Below are positions 42,091 to 51,391 of a DNA stretch of 62,299 nucleotides, piece after piece (the stretch's first letter is position 1; each line of letters starts with the position of its first letter). A program made the translations under genes and the position numbers. The DNA is from Defluviicoccus sp. Its GTDB lineage: Bacteria; Pseudomonadota; Alphaproteobacteria; MPNO01. The DNA lies in contig JAPPIT010000023.1 in NCBI GenBank assembly GCA_028820505.1, positions 1 to 62,299 on the forward strand. The letters are read 5' to 3'. The notes beneath the pieces were generated by a model, which saw nothing but the letters and a program-made list of their open reading frames with translations, was not told the origin of the DNA and ran no database searches.

Positions 42091-42707
42091 CGACGCGCGA
42101 GGCCTATTTCCGCGCGATGGCCGACGCCCTGCCGGCGGAGACGCTGGTCGTCACCTCGCTCGGCAACGCATCCTATCTGTGGGCGGCGATCCGCGACCGG
42201 CCCGAGAATTTCTATGTCGAGGACGCGATGGGCCTTGCTTTGCCGCTCGCGCTGGGTGTGGCGGTCGCTCGGCCCGATCGTCAAGTCGTCGTGGTCGAGG
42301 GCGATGGCGGACTGCTCATGCACATGGGCGGGCTGATAACCGTCGGTGCGGCCGCGCCTTCGAATTTGACCGTGTTGCTGATCCAGAACGGGGTGCACGC
42401 GGCCTCGGGTGGACAGGCCCTGACCAACGCGGGGCTCGACTTCGCCGCGCTCGGCCTCGCGGCGCGTCTCAAGGGCGCGCGCAATATCGAAACGGCGGAT
42501 TCCCTGCGGCCCGCGCTCGCCGAAGCGCTGGAGGGTTCCGGCCCGATGCTTCTCGCGCTCGCCACCGCACCCGATCCTGAAGTCGTGGTTCCGCCGGCGG
42601 GGTTCGATCCGGTGGCGACCAAGCGCCGTTTCCAGGACGCCATCGAGGCGCCCCGCTACGTCCCCATCCTGTTCGGCGGTGGGCGGCTGGAACCGCGGCG
42701 GCGGTAG
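42087..42707 (+). CDS. TPP-dependent decarboxylase, beta subunit (ComE-like, PP domain)
   Basis: 206 residues from GTG 42087 (GTG 42084 is equally possible), overlapping the alpha subunit by 4-7 bp. The Mg-TPP motif starts at G-D-G-G (72-75) and ends about 28 residues later in L-L-I-Q-N. V-T-S-L-G-N-A-S-Y-L-W and V-E-D-A-M-G-L-A-L-P-L-A-L-G are the usual active-site strands. It completes the decarboxylase with the preceding gene. An acyl-CoA synthetase gene follows after 11 bp, which could activate the acid obtained after oxidation of the resulting aldehyde. Confidence 0.87.
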   Translation: MTTREAYFRAMADALPAETLVVTSLGNASYLWAAIRDRPENFYVEDAMGLALPLALGVAVARPDRQVVVVEGDGGLLMHMGGLITVGAAAPSNLTVLLIQNGVHAASGGQALTNAGLDFAALGLAARLKGARNIETADSLRPALAEALEGSGPMLLALATAPDPEVVVPPAGFDPVATKRRFQDAIEAPRYVPILFGGGRLEPRRR

Positions 42708-42718
42708 CCCGCGGACGC

Positions 42719-44332
42719 ATGATCGTCGACCGCCGCGACACCTGGGAAGAGGTGAGAGCCGCGTTCCGCTGGCGGCTGCCCGACCGCTACAACATCGCCG
42801 AGCATGTCTGCGAGCGCCATGTCGCCAGCACCCGCCCGGCGCTGATCTGTCCCGACCCGGCGGGGGGCGATCCGCGCGAGTGGTCGTTCCGCGAACTCTC
42901 CCGGCTTTCGAACCGTCTGGCCAATGCGCTCGCGGCGGCCGGCGTCGGCCGCGGCGACCGGGTGGCGGTGCTTCTGGGTCAGGGCGTCGAGACCGGGCTC
43001 GCTCATCTCGCGGCCTACAAGCTGGGCGCGGTGGCGCTGCCGCTGTTCACGCTGTTCGGCGCCGAAGCACTCGAACACCGGCTGCTTGATTCGGGCGCGA
43101 AGGCGCTGATTACCGATACGGAAGGGCGGGACAAGACGGCCGCGCTGGATCTGCCCGAGCTCTCGCTGACGGTGGCCGAGGATTTCTGGGACCTGCTGGA
43201 GCGCGGCTCCGACCGGTTCGAGACCGCGGCGACCGGCCCGGACGACCCGGCGCTACTGATGTACACCTCCGGCACCACCGGACCGCCCAAGGGTGCGCTG
43301 CACGGCCACCGGGTGCTGCCGGGGCACCTGCCGGGCGTCGCCCTGCCGCACGAATTCTTTCCCCAACCGGGCGACCTGTTCTGGACGCCGGCGGACTGGG
43401 CCTGGGCCGGCGGGCTGCTCGACGTCCTGCTGCCCGCCTGGGCGGCGGGGGTGCCGGTGCTGGTCGAGCGCCCGGGCAAGTTCGACCCGGAGGAGGCCTT
43501 CGCGACTCTCGCCCGTTACCGCGTGCGCAACGCCTTCCTGCCGCCGACCGCGCTCAAGATGATGCGCCAGGTCTCCGAGGCCCGTCGCCCGTCCGGCCTG
43601 GACCTGCGCAGCGTCGGCAGCGGCGGGGAGAGCGTCGGTGAGGAGCTTCTCGCCTGGGGGCGCGAGGTCTTCGGGCTGACGATCAACGAGTTCTACGGCC
43701 AGACCGAATGCAATCTCGTGCTCGGCAATTGCGCCGGGCTGTTTCCGGTCCGGCCCGGCTGGCTGGGGCGCGCGATCCCCGGCCACGAGGTCGCGGTTCT
43801 CGACGGGAACGGCCGCGAATTGCCGCCCGGCGAGACCGGCGAGATCGCGGTGCGCAGCCCCGACCCCGTGATGTTCCTCGGCTACTGGCGGAACGAGGAA
43901 GCGACGGCGGCGAAGTTCGTCGGCGACTGGCTGCTCACGGGCGACCTCGGCGTCCGCGACGACGACGGCACGTTCCGCTTCGTCGGGCGCGAGGACGACG
44001 TGATCTCCTCGGCCGGCTACCGCATCGGCCCGGGCGAGATCGAGGAATGCCTGATGGGCCACAAGGCGGTCGCGATGGCAGCGGCGGTCGGCGTGCCGGA
44101 CCCGGTGCGCGGCGAGATCGTCAAAGCGTTCGTGGTGCTGCGCGAGGGCGAGACGCCGTCGGGCGATCTGGAGGCGGCGCTTCGCGCCCATGTCCGCGAG
44201 CGCCTCTCTGCGCACGAATATCCCCGCGCGGTCGCGTTCGTCGACGCGCTTCCGATGACCGCCACCGGCAAGATCCGCCGCCGCGACCTGCGCCAGCGGG
44301 AACGCGAGAAGGCGAGCCTCCCTGCGAACTAG
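42719..44332 (+). CDS. AMP-dependent acyl-CoA synthetase
   Basis: 537 residues of the ANL superfamily. The P-loop-like T-S-G-T-T-G-P-P-K-G is at 183-192, F-Y-G-Q-T-E at about 325, the hinge L-T-G-D-L-G followed by D-D-G-T-F-R-F-V-G-R, and the catalytic Lys in T-G-K-I-R-R-R near the C-terminus. It resembles acetyl/propionyl or medium-chain acyl-CoA synthetases; chain preference cannot be read off. It is in line with the TPP decarboxylase genes. The stop TAG overlaps the stop of convergent sbmA (44329-44332). Confidence 0.92.
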   Translation: MIVDRRDTWEEVRAAFRWRLPDRYNIAEHVCERHVASTRPALICPDPAGGDPREWSFRELSRLSNRLANALAAAGVGRGDRVAVLLGQGVETGLAHLAAYKLGAVALPLFTLFGAEALEHRLLDSGAKALITDTEGRDKTAALDLPELSLTVAEDFWDLLERGSDRFETAATGPDDPALLMYTSGTTGPPKGALHGHRVLPGHLPGVALPHEFFPQPGDLFWTPADWAWAGGLLDVLLPAWAAGVPVLVERPGKFDPEEAFATLARYRVRNAFLPPTALKMMRQVSEARRPSGLDLRSVGSGGESVGEELLAWGREVFGLTINEFYGQTECNLVLGNCAGLFPVRPGWLGRAIPGHEVAVLDGNGRELPPGETGEIAVRSPDPVMFLGYWRNEEATAAKFVGDWLLTGDLGVRDDDGTFRFVGREDDVISSAGYRIGPGEIEECLMGHKAVAMAAAVGVPDPVRGEIVKAFVVLREGETPSGDLEAALRAHVRERLSAHEYPRAVAFVDALPMTATGKIRRRDLRQREREKASLPAN

Positions 44333-45546
44333 CCCACCGGCAACTGCGTGCCGGTCTCGAACTCGATCGCGGCCTGCTCGTCGCCGGCGATCGCGCGTTC
44401 GAAGGCGGCGAGACGCTTGTAGATCGACATCAGCTCGACGATCGTCGTCCACGAGTTGACGAGGAACTGGAACGAGTTCTCCACCCTGCCGAAGGCGCGG
44501 ATGATCTGCTGCATCACCCCCAGCGTGACGGCCGCGGAGACGATGGTGGGGCCCAGCGCGATATAGGGCAGGATCACCCCTGCTTGCAGGTACCCGTACC
44601 GGACGACGTTGAAATAGAGATAGTTGAGGTAGAGGCGGAAATAGTTGCGCCGCACGTTGGCGAACAGCTCGTTCAGTGTCGGCGGCTGCGCCCGATCCTC
44701 GCGGTCTTCGCCGATCACCAGCTCCTTGCGGAAGGCGGCCTCGACCCGCTGGTTGCGGAACTCGAGCCCCGGCAGGCGGTAGCCCGCGAGCGCGAGTATC
44801 CCGGTCCCGAAGACCGACCAGAGTATGGCCACCCAGACCAGCGCATAGGCGATCTCGCCGACGACGGGGATCTCCTTGATGTGCGAGGAAAGCCCCCAGA
44901 GGATCGGCAGGAAGGCGATCAGCGTCATCACCGCATCGATGAACCTGACGCCGAGCGACTCCACGATGCCGGCAAACCGCATCGTGTCCTCCTGCACGCG
45001 CTGCGAGGCCCCCTCGATATGCCGGACTCGCTGCCACAATTCGACATAGCGGTCGTTCATCGCGGTGCGCCAGCGGAAGACGAAATGGCTGGTGAAGAAC
45101 GCGTTGAGGACGGCGGTCACGATGAAGACCATCGCGATGATCAGGAACGTGGCGAGCTGCGCGTAGTATTCCTCCGCCGTTACCGCGCCCGGCTTGGCGA
45201 GCGCCTTCTGGATCATGTCGTAGAAGGTGCCGAACCACTGGTTGATCATCACGTCGAGCTGGACCTGGAACCAGGTGACGAAGACGATCAGCGCCGATCC
45301 CGCGACCGACCAGAGCGACCATTTGTGCGGGCTGTACCGCATCCAGAAGATCGCGAAGCCGGCATAGCAGAGAAAGACGTAGACATAGCCCCAGACGGTC
45401 TCCTCCTCGACGCCGAGGAGCCCGGCGAGACCGGTGGGATCGCCCCAGTCGACCGCGACCAGGTACCAGAAGAGGACCGCGGCCAGCCCCCAGCCGGCCG
45501 CGGAAAGGAAGAAGACGCGCGGGTTGGGAAAGAAACATCCGAACAT
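44329..45546 (-). CDS. sbmA: Peptide transporter SbmA/BacA-like
   Basis: 405 residues, essentially the length of E. coli SbmA (406), with about seven to eight membrane segments and no ATPase domain. The start M-F-G-C-F-F-P-N-P-R-V-F-F and Q-W-F-G-T-F-Y-D-M-I-Q-K-A-L, F-R-W-R-T-A-M-N-D-R-Y, and Q-R-V-Q-E-D-T-M-R-F-A are close to known SbmA proteins. It is a proton-driven inner-membrane importer of peptide antibiotics, and in symbionts BacA allows survival of host peptides. It stands alone on this strand, between the acyl-CoA synthetase and TRAP system 3. Confidence 0.95.
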   Translation of the reverse strand: MFGCFFPNPRVFFLSAAGWGLAAVLFWYLVAVDWGDPTGLAGLLGVEEETVWGYVYVFLCYAGFAIFWMRYSPHKWSLWSVAGSALIVFVTWFQVQLDVMINQWFGTFYDMIQKALAKPGAVTAEEYYAQLATFLIIAMVFIVTAVLNAFFTSHFVFRWRTAMNDRYVELWQRVRHIEGASQRVQEDTMRFAGIVESLGVRFIDAVMTLIAFLPILWGLSSHIKEIPVVGEIAYALVWVAILWSVFGTGILALAGYRLPGLEFRNQRVEAAFRKELVIGEDREDRAQPPTLNELFANVRRNYFRLYLNYLYFNVVRYGYLQAGVILPYIALGPTIVSAAVTLGVMQQIIRAFGRVENSFQFLVNSWTTIVELMSIYKRLAAFERAIAGDEQAAIEFETGTQLPVG

Positions 45547-45655
45547 TCCGGATTCCTTTCGGTAGGACGGTCGATCCCGGGAGGCCGGGTGCTATCGGAG
45601 GACTATACGGAAGGGCGGCCCCGATTCCTGCCGCCCGCATGCGTCAGGCGGCCTG

Positions 45656-46963
45656 CTAAAGCAAATTCGGCAGCCAGGTCACCACGCCGGGGAACGCGGC
45701 GAAGATCAGCATCCCGATCAGGAAGATGAACACGAAGGGCCATGACGCGTTGTAGATGTCCGTCATCGGCACGGTCGGCTGTACCCCCTTGAAGGCGAAC
45801 ATGGTGTAGCCGAACGGCGGCGTGATCCCTCCCAGCGTGATGTTGATGAGGAACAGCAGCCAGAACCATATCGGGTCGAAGCCCAGCGGCTGCAACAGCG
45901 GCATGTAGATCGGGATCACCACCAACATCAGCGCGACCTGGTCGATGAACAGGCAGAGCAGGAACGGCACCGCCATCAGGATGAACAGGAGGAACCACCG
46001 GTTCACTTCGATGTCGCTGATGAAGCCGACCAGCGCGGTGGTGGAGCCGGAAAAGGCCAGCAGTTGCCCGAACATCTTCGAGCTCATCATGATCGCCAGG
46101 ATCATGGCGGTGATACGCGCCGTCGAATCGCAGGCTTCCTTGATCAGCCCGAAATTCAGCCGCCCGTAGATCCAGGCGACGATCAGCGTTCCCAGCACCC
46201 CGGTACCCGCCGATTCCTCGGGCGTCGCGATGCCGGCCATGATGGTGCCGAGAACGCCGAGGATGATGATGGTGAAGGGGATCATCTTCAGCACGGCAAT
46301 CCCCCGGTCGCCCCAGGTCACCTCGCCGATGTCATCCGCCACCGCCGGCGCCCGGCTGGGTTCGAGCTTCACCCGGATCATGATGTAAGCGAGGAACAGC
46401 CCCGCCAGGATCAGTCCCGGGATGATCCCCGCGATCAGCAGCCTGGCGATCGAGACCTGGGCGAGGCTGCCGATGATGATCACCAGGATGCTGGGCGGGA
46501 TGATCGGCGCGAGGCTGGCGCCGGCGAGGATCGTGCCGGTCGAGATCCCCCGGTCGTAGCCGCGCGCGATCAGCCCCGGGAACAGGGACCGGCCGAGCAT
46601 CGCGACCACCCCCATCGCGGCGCCCGAGAGCGCGCCGAACATCGTCGAGAGTGCGATGGAGAGGTAGTAGAGCCTGAGCCGCGAGCGCCCCACCAGCTTG
46701 TCGAGCGAGTTGTAGAGCACGTCCATCGCGCCCGAGCGGAACAGGAACTCGCCCATCAGGATGAACAGGGGGACCGCGATCAGCGTCGGAAACGTGGTCG
46801 TGTCATAGAGGCTGTTGGCGAACATGCCGAAGCCCGCCGGACCGAAATAGACCAGCGTGCCGACCACGTTGATGATCATGAAGGCGATGAAGATCGGCGC
46901 GCCCGAGAGGAACAGACCCAGCAGCAGCGTGAGGCCGACGATCAGGACGACATACCACTCCAT
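45656..46963 (-). CDS. dctM: TRAP transporter large permease DctM (system 3)
   Basis: 435 residues with about 12 membrane helices, starting M-E-W-Y-V-V-L-I-V. Conserved M-G-E-F-L-F-R-S-G-A, L-S-G-A-A-M-G-V-V-A-M-L-G, and I-P-P-S-I-L-V-I regions are present. The true start is ATG 46963, 7 bp after dctQ, rather than the longer open frame that runs into dctQ. It is the last gene of the dctP-dctQ-dctM unit transcribed leftward. Confidence 0.92.
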   Translation of the reverse strand: MEWYVVLIVGLTLLLGLFLSGAPIFIAFMIINVVGTLVYFGPAGFGMFANSLYDTTTFPTLIAVPLFILMGEFLFRSGAMDVLYNSLDKLVGRSRLRLYYLSIALSTMFGALSGAAMGVVAMLGRSLFPGLIARGYDRGISTGTILAGASLAPIIPPSILVIIIGSLAQVSIARLLIAGIIPGLILAGLFLAYIMIRVKLEPSRAPAVADDIGEVTWGDRGIAVLKMIPFTIIILGVLGTIMAGIATPEESAGTGVLGTLIVAWIYGRLNFGLIKEACDSTARITAMILAIMMSSKMFGQLLAFSGSTTALVGFISDIEVNRWFLLFILMAVPFLLCLFIDQVALMLVVIPIYMPLLQPLGFDPIWFWLLFLINITLGGITPPFGYTMFAFKGVQPTVPMTDIYNASWPFVFIFLIGMLIFAAFPGVVTWLPNLL

Positions 46964-46970
46964 CGCCGGA

Positions 46971-47456
46971 TCAGATCCCGGCCTGGGGTATGCGGTTGTA
47001 GGTGCGCACGAAATAGAGCGCGGCGTTGGCGAGGCCATAGGGGATGAACGACGTCACCCACCATTTCGGGATCGCCGTGGTGGTGTTGGTCAGGATATCG
47101 TTGGCGATCTGTCGCCCCGCCTCCTCGAACGCCATGTAGGCGGCGATCGCACAGACGATGGCGCCGGCGATCGCGGTGATCCGGGCGACCCAGAGCGCGA
47201 CCCCGGGCGTCGAGTACTGGAAGATGATGGTCACCGCGACATGTCCGCCGTCTTTCACCAACTGCGGGATGCAGAGGAAGGTGGCGACCGAGAGCATGAA
47301 GCTCGAGGTGTCGTTGCCCCAGTCGGTCGGCGCGTTCAGGAAATAGCGCGACGCGACCTCGTAGACGTAAAGCACGCCGATCAGCGCGATCAGGATCACG
47401 CCGAGCGAGAACAGCACGTAGGTGATCCGGTCGTGGATGCGGAGGACGGCGCTCAT
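46971..47456 (-). CDS. dctQ: TRAP transporter small permease DctQ (system 3)
   Basis: 161 residues, four predicted membrane segments, with the loop motif D-G-G-H-V-A-V in the position of the R-x-H-V-x-V-D signature of other DctQ proteins. It lies 70 bp downstream of dctP, beyond a hairpin, and 7 bp upstream of dctM. Confidence 0.88.
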   Translation of the reverse strand: MSAVLRIHDRITYVLFSLGVILIALIGVLYVYEVASRYFLNAPTDWGNDTSSFMLSVATFLCIPQLVKDGGHVAVTIIFQYSTPGVALWVARITAIAGAIVCAIAAYMAFEEAGRQIANDILTNTTTAIPKWWVTSFIPYGLANAALYFVRTYNRIPQAGI

Positions 47457-47481
47457 GCCTGCTCACACTCTACGAGCGCGG

Positions 47482-47511
47482 GCAGGCAGCCGGGAAAATC
47501 CGGCTGCCTGC
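47482..47511 (-). terminator. Hairpin between dctP and dctQ (system 3)
   Basis: A perfect 12-bp stem GCAGGCAGCCGG (47482-47493) and CCGGCTGCCTGC (47500-47511) with loop GAAAAT, 15 bp after the dctP stop. It lies in the same place as the hairpins of the other TRAP operons. Confidence 0.65.
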
Positions 47512-47526
47512 ACCGGTTTCGTCAGG

Positions 47527-48537
47527 TTACTCGGCGACCATGTTGGCCGCGCGCGCCATGTCGACGAACTTCTGCCCGTCGGCCTTGGAGTACTTCACGA
47601 CGAGATCCAGAACCCCCTCGTTGAACCACTTGCGGACATGCGGGCGGAACTTCTCGGGATAGTCGTGATAGGTGACGCCCTTGGTCTTGAGCACCTTTTC
47701 TTCCTCGGCGATGAAGTCGTCGAAGAACTTGATCGACCAGTATTCGACCTTCTTGCCTTCCTCCACCATGATGGTCTGGAGCTTCTTCGGCAGTTTGTTG
47801 AAGGCCTTTGCGTTGATCGCCGTGAAGCTGCGCGACACGCCGAGCGTCGGCCGCATGACGTACTTCGCGCCGGCCTCGTAGAACTTCGTCGCCAACAGCC
47901 CGTAGACCGGCCAGCAATAGCCGTCGACCACGCCCTTCTCCAGCGCGGTGTAGATCTGGCCGAAGGTGAGCACCACCGGCGAGCCGCCGAGCTTTTTGAT
48001 CAGCGGATGGTAGGTCGCGGTGCCGCGGATCTTGCGTCCCTTCAGCCCGGTCTCCGGATCGGGCAGCGCCTTGAGCACCATGTGGTAGCCGTCATGCCCC
48101 GTCGGCGTCAGCGCCAGAAGCTTGAGACCGTGCCGTTTTTCGTAATTGTCGCTGATGTAGCCGAACAGCCCCGTGTCGCGCAGCTTCTTGGGATCGAGCT
48201 TGAGCGCATCCACCCCCATCAGCAGCCCGTTGCTGCCGGCGTGGTACGCGCCGTGGCTGAACAGCAGGTCGAACACCCCCGTCGAGACCGGGTTGAGCTG
48301 CTCCAGCGGCGGCACCACCTCGGGCCCCACCTCGGAAACGTCGAGCTCGCCCGCGGCGGCCTTTTCCACCTGCCTGTGATACTGCTCGATGCTGCGCACG
48401 GCTTCGATGACCGGCGGCCAGCTTCTCAGAATTTTCAGGCTCGATCCGGCGACCGCTTCGGACGCGGACATCGCGAACACGCCGGTGGCCGCGATAAGGG
48501 CCGCGGCGAACGAAATCAGCACTCGTCTGGCAGACAT
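47527..48537 (-). CDS. dctP: TRAP transporter substrate-binding protein DctP (system 3)
   Basis: 336 residues with an N-terminal signal peptide ending about A-V-A-G/S (28-30). L-K-G-R-K-I-R-G-T and L-E-K-G-V-V-D-G-Y-C-W-P are the DctP ligand-binding and closing segments. GGGGAGGACCTAG precedes the ATG. It heads system 3 (dctP-dctQ-dctM) on the minus strand, divergent from the yghU-like gene at 48726. The ligand is unknown. Confidence 0.92.
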   Translation of the reverse strand: MSARRVLISFAAALIAATGVFAMSASEAVAGSSLKILRSWPPVIEAVRSIEQYHRQVEKAAAGELDVSEVGPEVVPPLEQLNPVSTGVFDLLFSHGAYHAGSNGLLMGVDALKLDPKKLRDTGLFGYISDNYEKRHGLKLLALTPTGHDGYHMVLKALPDPETGLKGRKIRGTATYHPLIKKLGGSPVVLTFGQIYTALEKGVVDGYCWPVYGLLATKFYEAGAKYVMRPTLGVSRSFTAINAKAFNKLPKKLQTIMVEEGKKVEYWSIKFFDDFIAEEEKVLKTKGVTYHDYPEKFRPHVRKWFNEGVLDLVVKYSKADGQKFVDMARAANMVAE

Positions 48538-48725
48538 CTAGGTCCTCCCCATTTGGCTCCCTGCGCACGGCAGCCGAGCCCCCCATCCCGCGGCATCCTG
48601 CCGGGGCGAGCGTTGATGGTACGGCAGGCGTCGCAAAAATCAACCGAGCGGAGGTTCACCGCGGCCGGTCCATGCGGTAAGAGATCCGCCGAACGCAGAC
48701 GCACCCCGCGACGGAGGACAGGACC

Positions 48726-49601
48726 GTGACCGACGCACCCGCCTACGAGCCGCCCAGGGTCTGGACATGGGAACGCGAGAACGGCGGCCGGTTCGCCTCG
48801 ATCAACCGTCCGGTATCCGGCGCGACGCACCAAGCCGAACTCCCGCGCGGGAAGCATCCGCTTCAGCTCTACTCGCTGGCGACGCCCAACGGCGTGAAGG
48901 TCACCGTGATGCTGGAGGAGCTGCTGGCGGCGGGGCACGCCGGCGCGGAATACGATGCGTATGTCGTCAACATCCGCGAGGGCGACCAGTTCGGCTCCGG
49001 CTTCGTTTCGATCAACCCCAACTCGAAGATCCCGGCGCTGGTGGACTACTCCCTGCCCGAGCCGACCCGCGTCTTCGAATCGGGCGCGATCCTGCTCTAT
49101 CTCGCGGAGAAGTTCGGCGCCTTCCTGCCCGACGACCCGTCGGAACGGGCGGAGTGCCTGTCATGGCTGTTCTGGCAGATGGGCTCCGCGCCCTATCTGG
49201 GCGGCGGTTTCGGCCATTTCTACGCCTATGCGCCCTACAAGATGGAATACCCCATCGACCGCTTCACGATGGAAGTGAAGCGCCAGCTCGACGTGCTCGA
49301 CAAGCGGCTTGCGGACAAGCCCTACGTGGCGGGCGATGCCTATACCATCGCTGACATGGCGATCTGGCCCTGGTATGGCGTGCTGACCACCGGGAAGCTC
49401 TATGACGCGGCGGAGTTCCTCGCCGCGGAAGAGTACCGGAACGTCGTGCGCTGGTACGAAGAGATCGGGTCCCGCGACGCGGTGATCCGGGGACGCAAGG
49501 TCAACCGGATCAACGGGCCGCTGGAAGACCAGCTCCACGAACGCCACGACGCGTCCGACTTCGATCTGCGCACGCAGGACAAGCTCGAGGCGGCGGAGTA
49601 G
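48726..49601 (+). CDS. yghU: YghU-type glutathione transferase (disulfide-bond oxidoreductase)
   Basis: 291 residues, the length of YghU proteins, larger than plain GSTs because of an N-terminal extension. The glutathione site is formed by S-L-A-T-P-N-G-V-K-V-T and N-P-N-S-K-I-P-A-L-V with cis-Pro, then F-E-S-G-A-I-L-L-Y-L. A thiol is absent at the catalytic start, as in YghU, where two glutathiones bind. GTG 48726 has CGGAGGACAGGACC upstream. The reaction is glutathione-dependent disulfide reduction or organic hydroperoxide reduction. It is the fifth GST-family gene in the window. Confidence 0.92.
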   Translation: MTDAPAYEPPRVWTWERENGGRFASINRPVSGATHQAELPRGKHPLQLYSLATPNGVKVTVMLEELLAAGHAGAEYDAYVVNIREGDQFGSGFVSINPNSKIPALVDYSLPEPTRVFESGAILLYLAEKFGAFLPDDPSERAECLSWLFWQMGSAPYLGGGFGHFYAYAPYKMEYPIDRFTMEVKRQLDVLDKRLADKPYVAGDAYTIADMAIWPWYGVLTTGKLYDAAEFLAAEEYRNVVRWYEEIGSRDAVIRGRKVNRINGPLEDQLHERHDASDFDLRTQDKLEAAE

Positions 49602-49672
49602 GACGGCCGGCGTCCGGACGTTCTCCCGTTTCGCAGCCGATCCGGACACCCGGGTAGCGGCTGGAGGTCGCG

Positions 49673-51379
49673 ATGTTTCCCGAACACGATCTGATCCTCC
49701 ATGGCGGGAACGTGATCACGCTGGATGGCGGTTCGCGGTTGGCGAGCGCCGTGGCGGCCTCGGCGGGGCGCATTTCGGCGGTGGGCACCGACGAAGAGGC
49801 GCTCGCGGGGCGCGGCCGCGGCACGCGGGTAATCGATCTCGACGGGCGCACGGTATGTCCCGGTTTCATCGACACCCACGCCCACATGGACCGCGAGGGG
49901 CTGAAGGCGCGCGGCGGTTACTCGCTCGCCGGGCGGCACTCGGTGGCGGCGATCGTCGATGCGGTGGCGAGCGCCTGCGCCCGGACGCCGAAGGGCGAGT
50001 GGGCGGTCTTCATGCCCATGGGCACGCCCAAGCTCAGCTACATCAGCCGGCCCGACCAGCTCGAGGAAGGCCGGTTCCCGACCCGCCACGACCTCGACGT
50101 GGTCTCGCCCGACAACCCGGTCTATATCCGCGTCCCCTGGGGATGGTGGGTCCACCGCCCGTTCGTCGCGGTCGCCAACTCGGCGGCGCTCAGGCTGTGC
50201 GGCATCGACCGCGATACGCCCGCGCCCTACAACGTCGAGATTCTCACCGACGCCGACGGAGAGCCGAACGGCGTGTTTCTCGACCGCTCCTACGCCTCGG
50301 TGATCGAGTACACGCTGATGCGCAAGGCGCCCCGGATTACCTTCGAGGACCGGGTGGCGGGCTGCCGGCTGGGCGCCGCCGCCTACGCGGCGGCCGGAAC
50401 CACCAGCATCTACGAAGGCCACGGGCTGACGCCGGCGATCCTGGAGGCCTATCGCCGGGTCCATGAGGACGGCGACCTCGTGGTGCGGGCCCATCTGCCG
50501 CTCAGCGTGCCGGGCGCCTCGGTCGACGACCGCAGGATGGCGGGCATCCTCGACGAGTGGGCGACGCGGCTGGCCGGACGCGGCAGCGGCGACGAGATGC
50601 TGCGCTTCGAAGGCGTGTGCGTCGACGTCGCCAACGAGCAGGCCGCCGAGATCATCGGCGCGGACTATCCCTACGAAGCGTGGGCCGGGCATTTCTACCA
50701 CTCGCTGTCGCACGACCGGTTCGTCGAGATCGGCATCCACGCCGCCCGGCTCGGCATCCGGCTGAGCTGCCTGATCTGTTACGACCTCGAACGGGTGCTC
50801 CGCGCCTACGAGGCGATCGACGCCCGGGTGTCGATCCGCGGCCGGCGCTGGGTGATGATCCACGTGATCGAGGCGAATGCCGACCAGATCCGGCGTATGA
50901 AGGCGCTCGGCGTGATCGCGACGGTGACCCCCAACTTCATGTACATGGCCTCCGACCGGTTCAATTTGCACGAGATCGGCGAACGCGCGATGCCGATTCG
51001 CGCCCTGGTCGACGCCGGCGTGCCCGTAGCGCTGTCGTCGGACAACGTGCCCTATTCCATGCTGTGGACCATGTGGGAGGCGCTCGCCCGCTACGACGCC
51101 GATTCCGGGCGGACGCTCGGCGAGAGCCATCTCACCCGGGAGGAGGCGCTGCGCATGATCTGCCAGACCGGCGCCTTGGTCACCTGGGAGGAAGACGTGA
51201 AGGGCGCGCTGGAGGTGGGCAGGATGGCCGACATGGCGGTGCTGGACGGCGATCCGCTGAGCTGTACTGAGGACGCGCTGAAGGACATCCGCGTCGAGCG
51301 CACCTTCCTCGGCGGACGCGAGGTCTTCGGCCCCGGCATCGCCGACCCCGGCCCGGTCGACGGCATGGACCCCGGCTGA
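49673..51379 (+). CDS. Amidohydrolase family 3 protein (YtcJ-like)
   Basis: 568 residues. An N-terminal composite beta domain (1-60) leads to C-P-G-F-I-D-T-H69-A-H71, the first metal ligands; later H-V-I-E-A-N-A-D-Q and A-L-S-S-D-N-V-P supply a His and the catalytic Asp. The C-terminal G-A-L-E-V-G-R-M-A-D-M-A-V-L-D-G-D-P closes the composite domain. Such enzymes hydrolyse N-acyl or cyclic amides; substrates are rarely known. ATG follows GGAGGTCGCG. It lies downstream of yghU and is convergent with the hydratase gene. Confidence 0.9.
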   Translation: MFPEHDLILHGGNVITLDGGSRLASAVAASAGRISAVGTDEEALAGRGRGTRVIDLDGRTVCPGFIDTHAHMDREGLKARGGYSLAGRHSVAAIVDAVASACARTPKGEWAVFMPMGTPKLSYISRPDQLEEGRFPTRHDLDVVSPDNPVYIRVPWGWWVHRPFVAVANSAALRLCGIDRDTPAPYNVEILTDADGEPNGVFLDRSYASVIEYTLMRKAPRITFEDRVAGCRLGAAAYAAAGTTSIYEGHGLTPAILEAYRRVHEDGDLVVRAHLPLSVPGASVDDRRMAGILDEWATRLAGRGSGDEMLRFEGVCVDVANEQAAEIIGADYPYEAWAGHFYHSLSHDRFVEIGIHAARLGIRLSCLICYDLERVLRAYEAIDARVSIRGRRWVMIHVIEANADQIRRMKALGVIATVTPNFMYMASDRFNLHEIGERAMPIRALVDAGVPVALSSDNVPYSMLWTMWEALARYDADSGRTLGESHLTREEALRMICQTGALVTWEEDVKGALEVGRMADMAVLDGDPLSCTEDALKDIRVERTFLGGREVFGPGIADPGPVDGMDPG

Positions 51380-51391
51380 GCCCGGCCGGCC

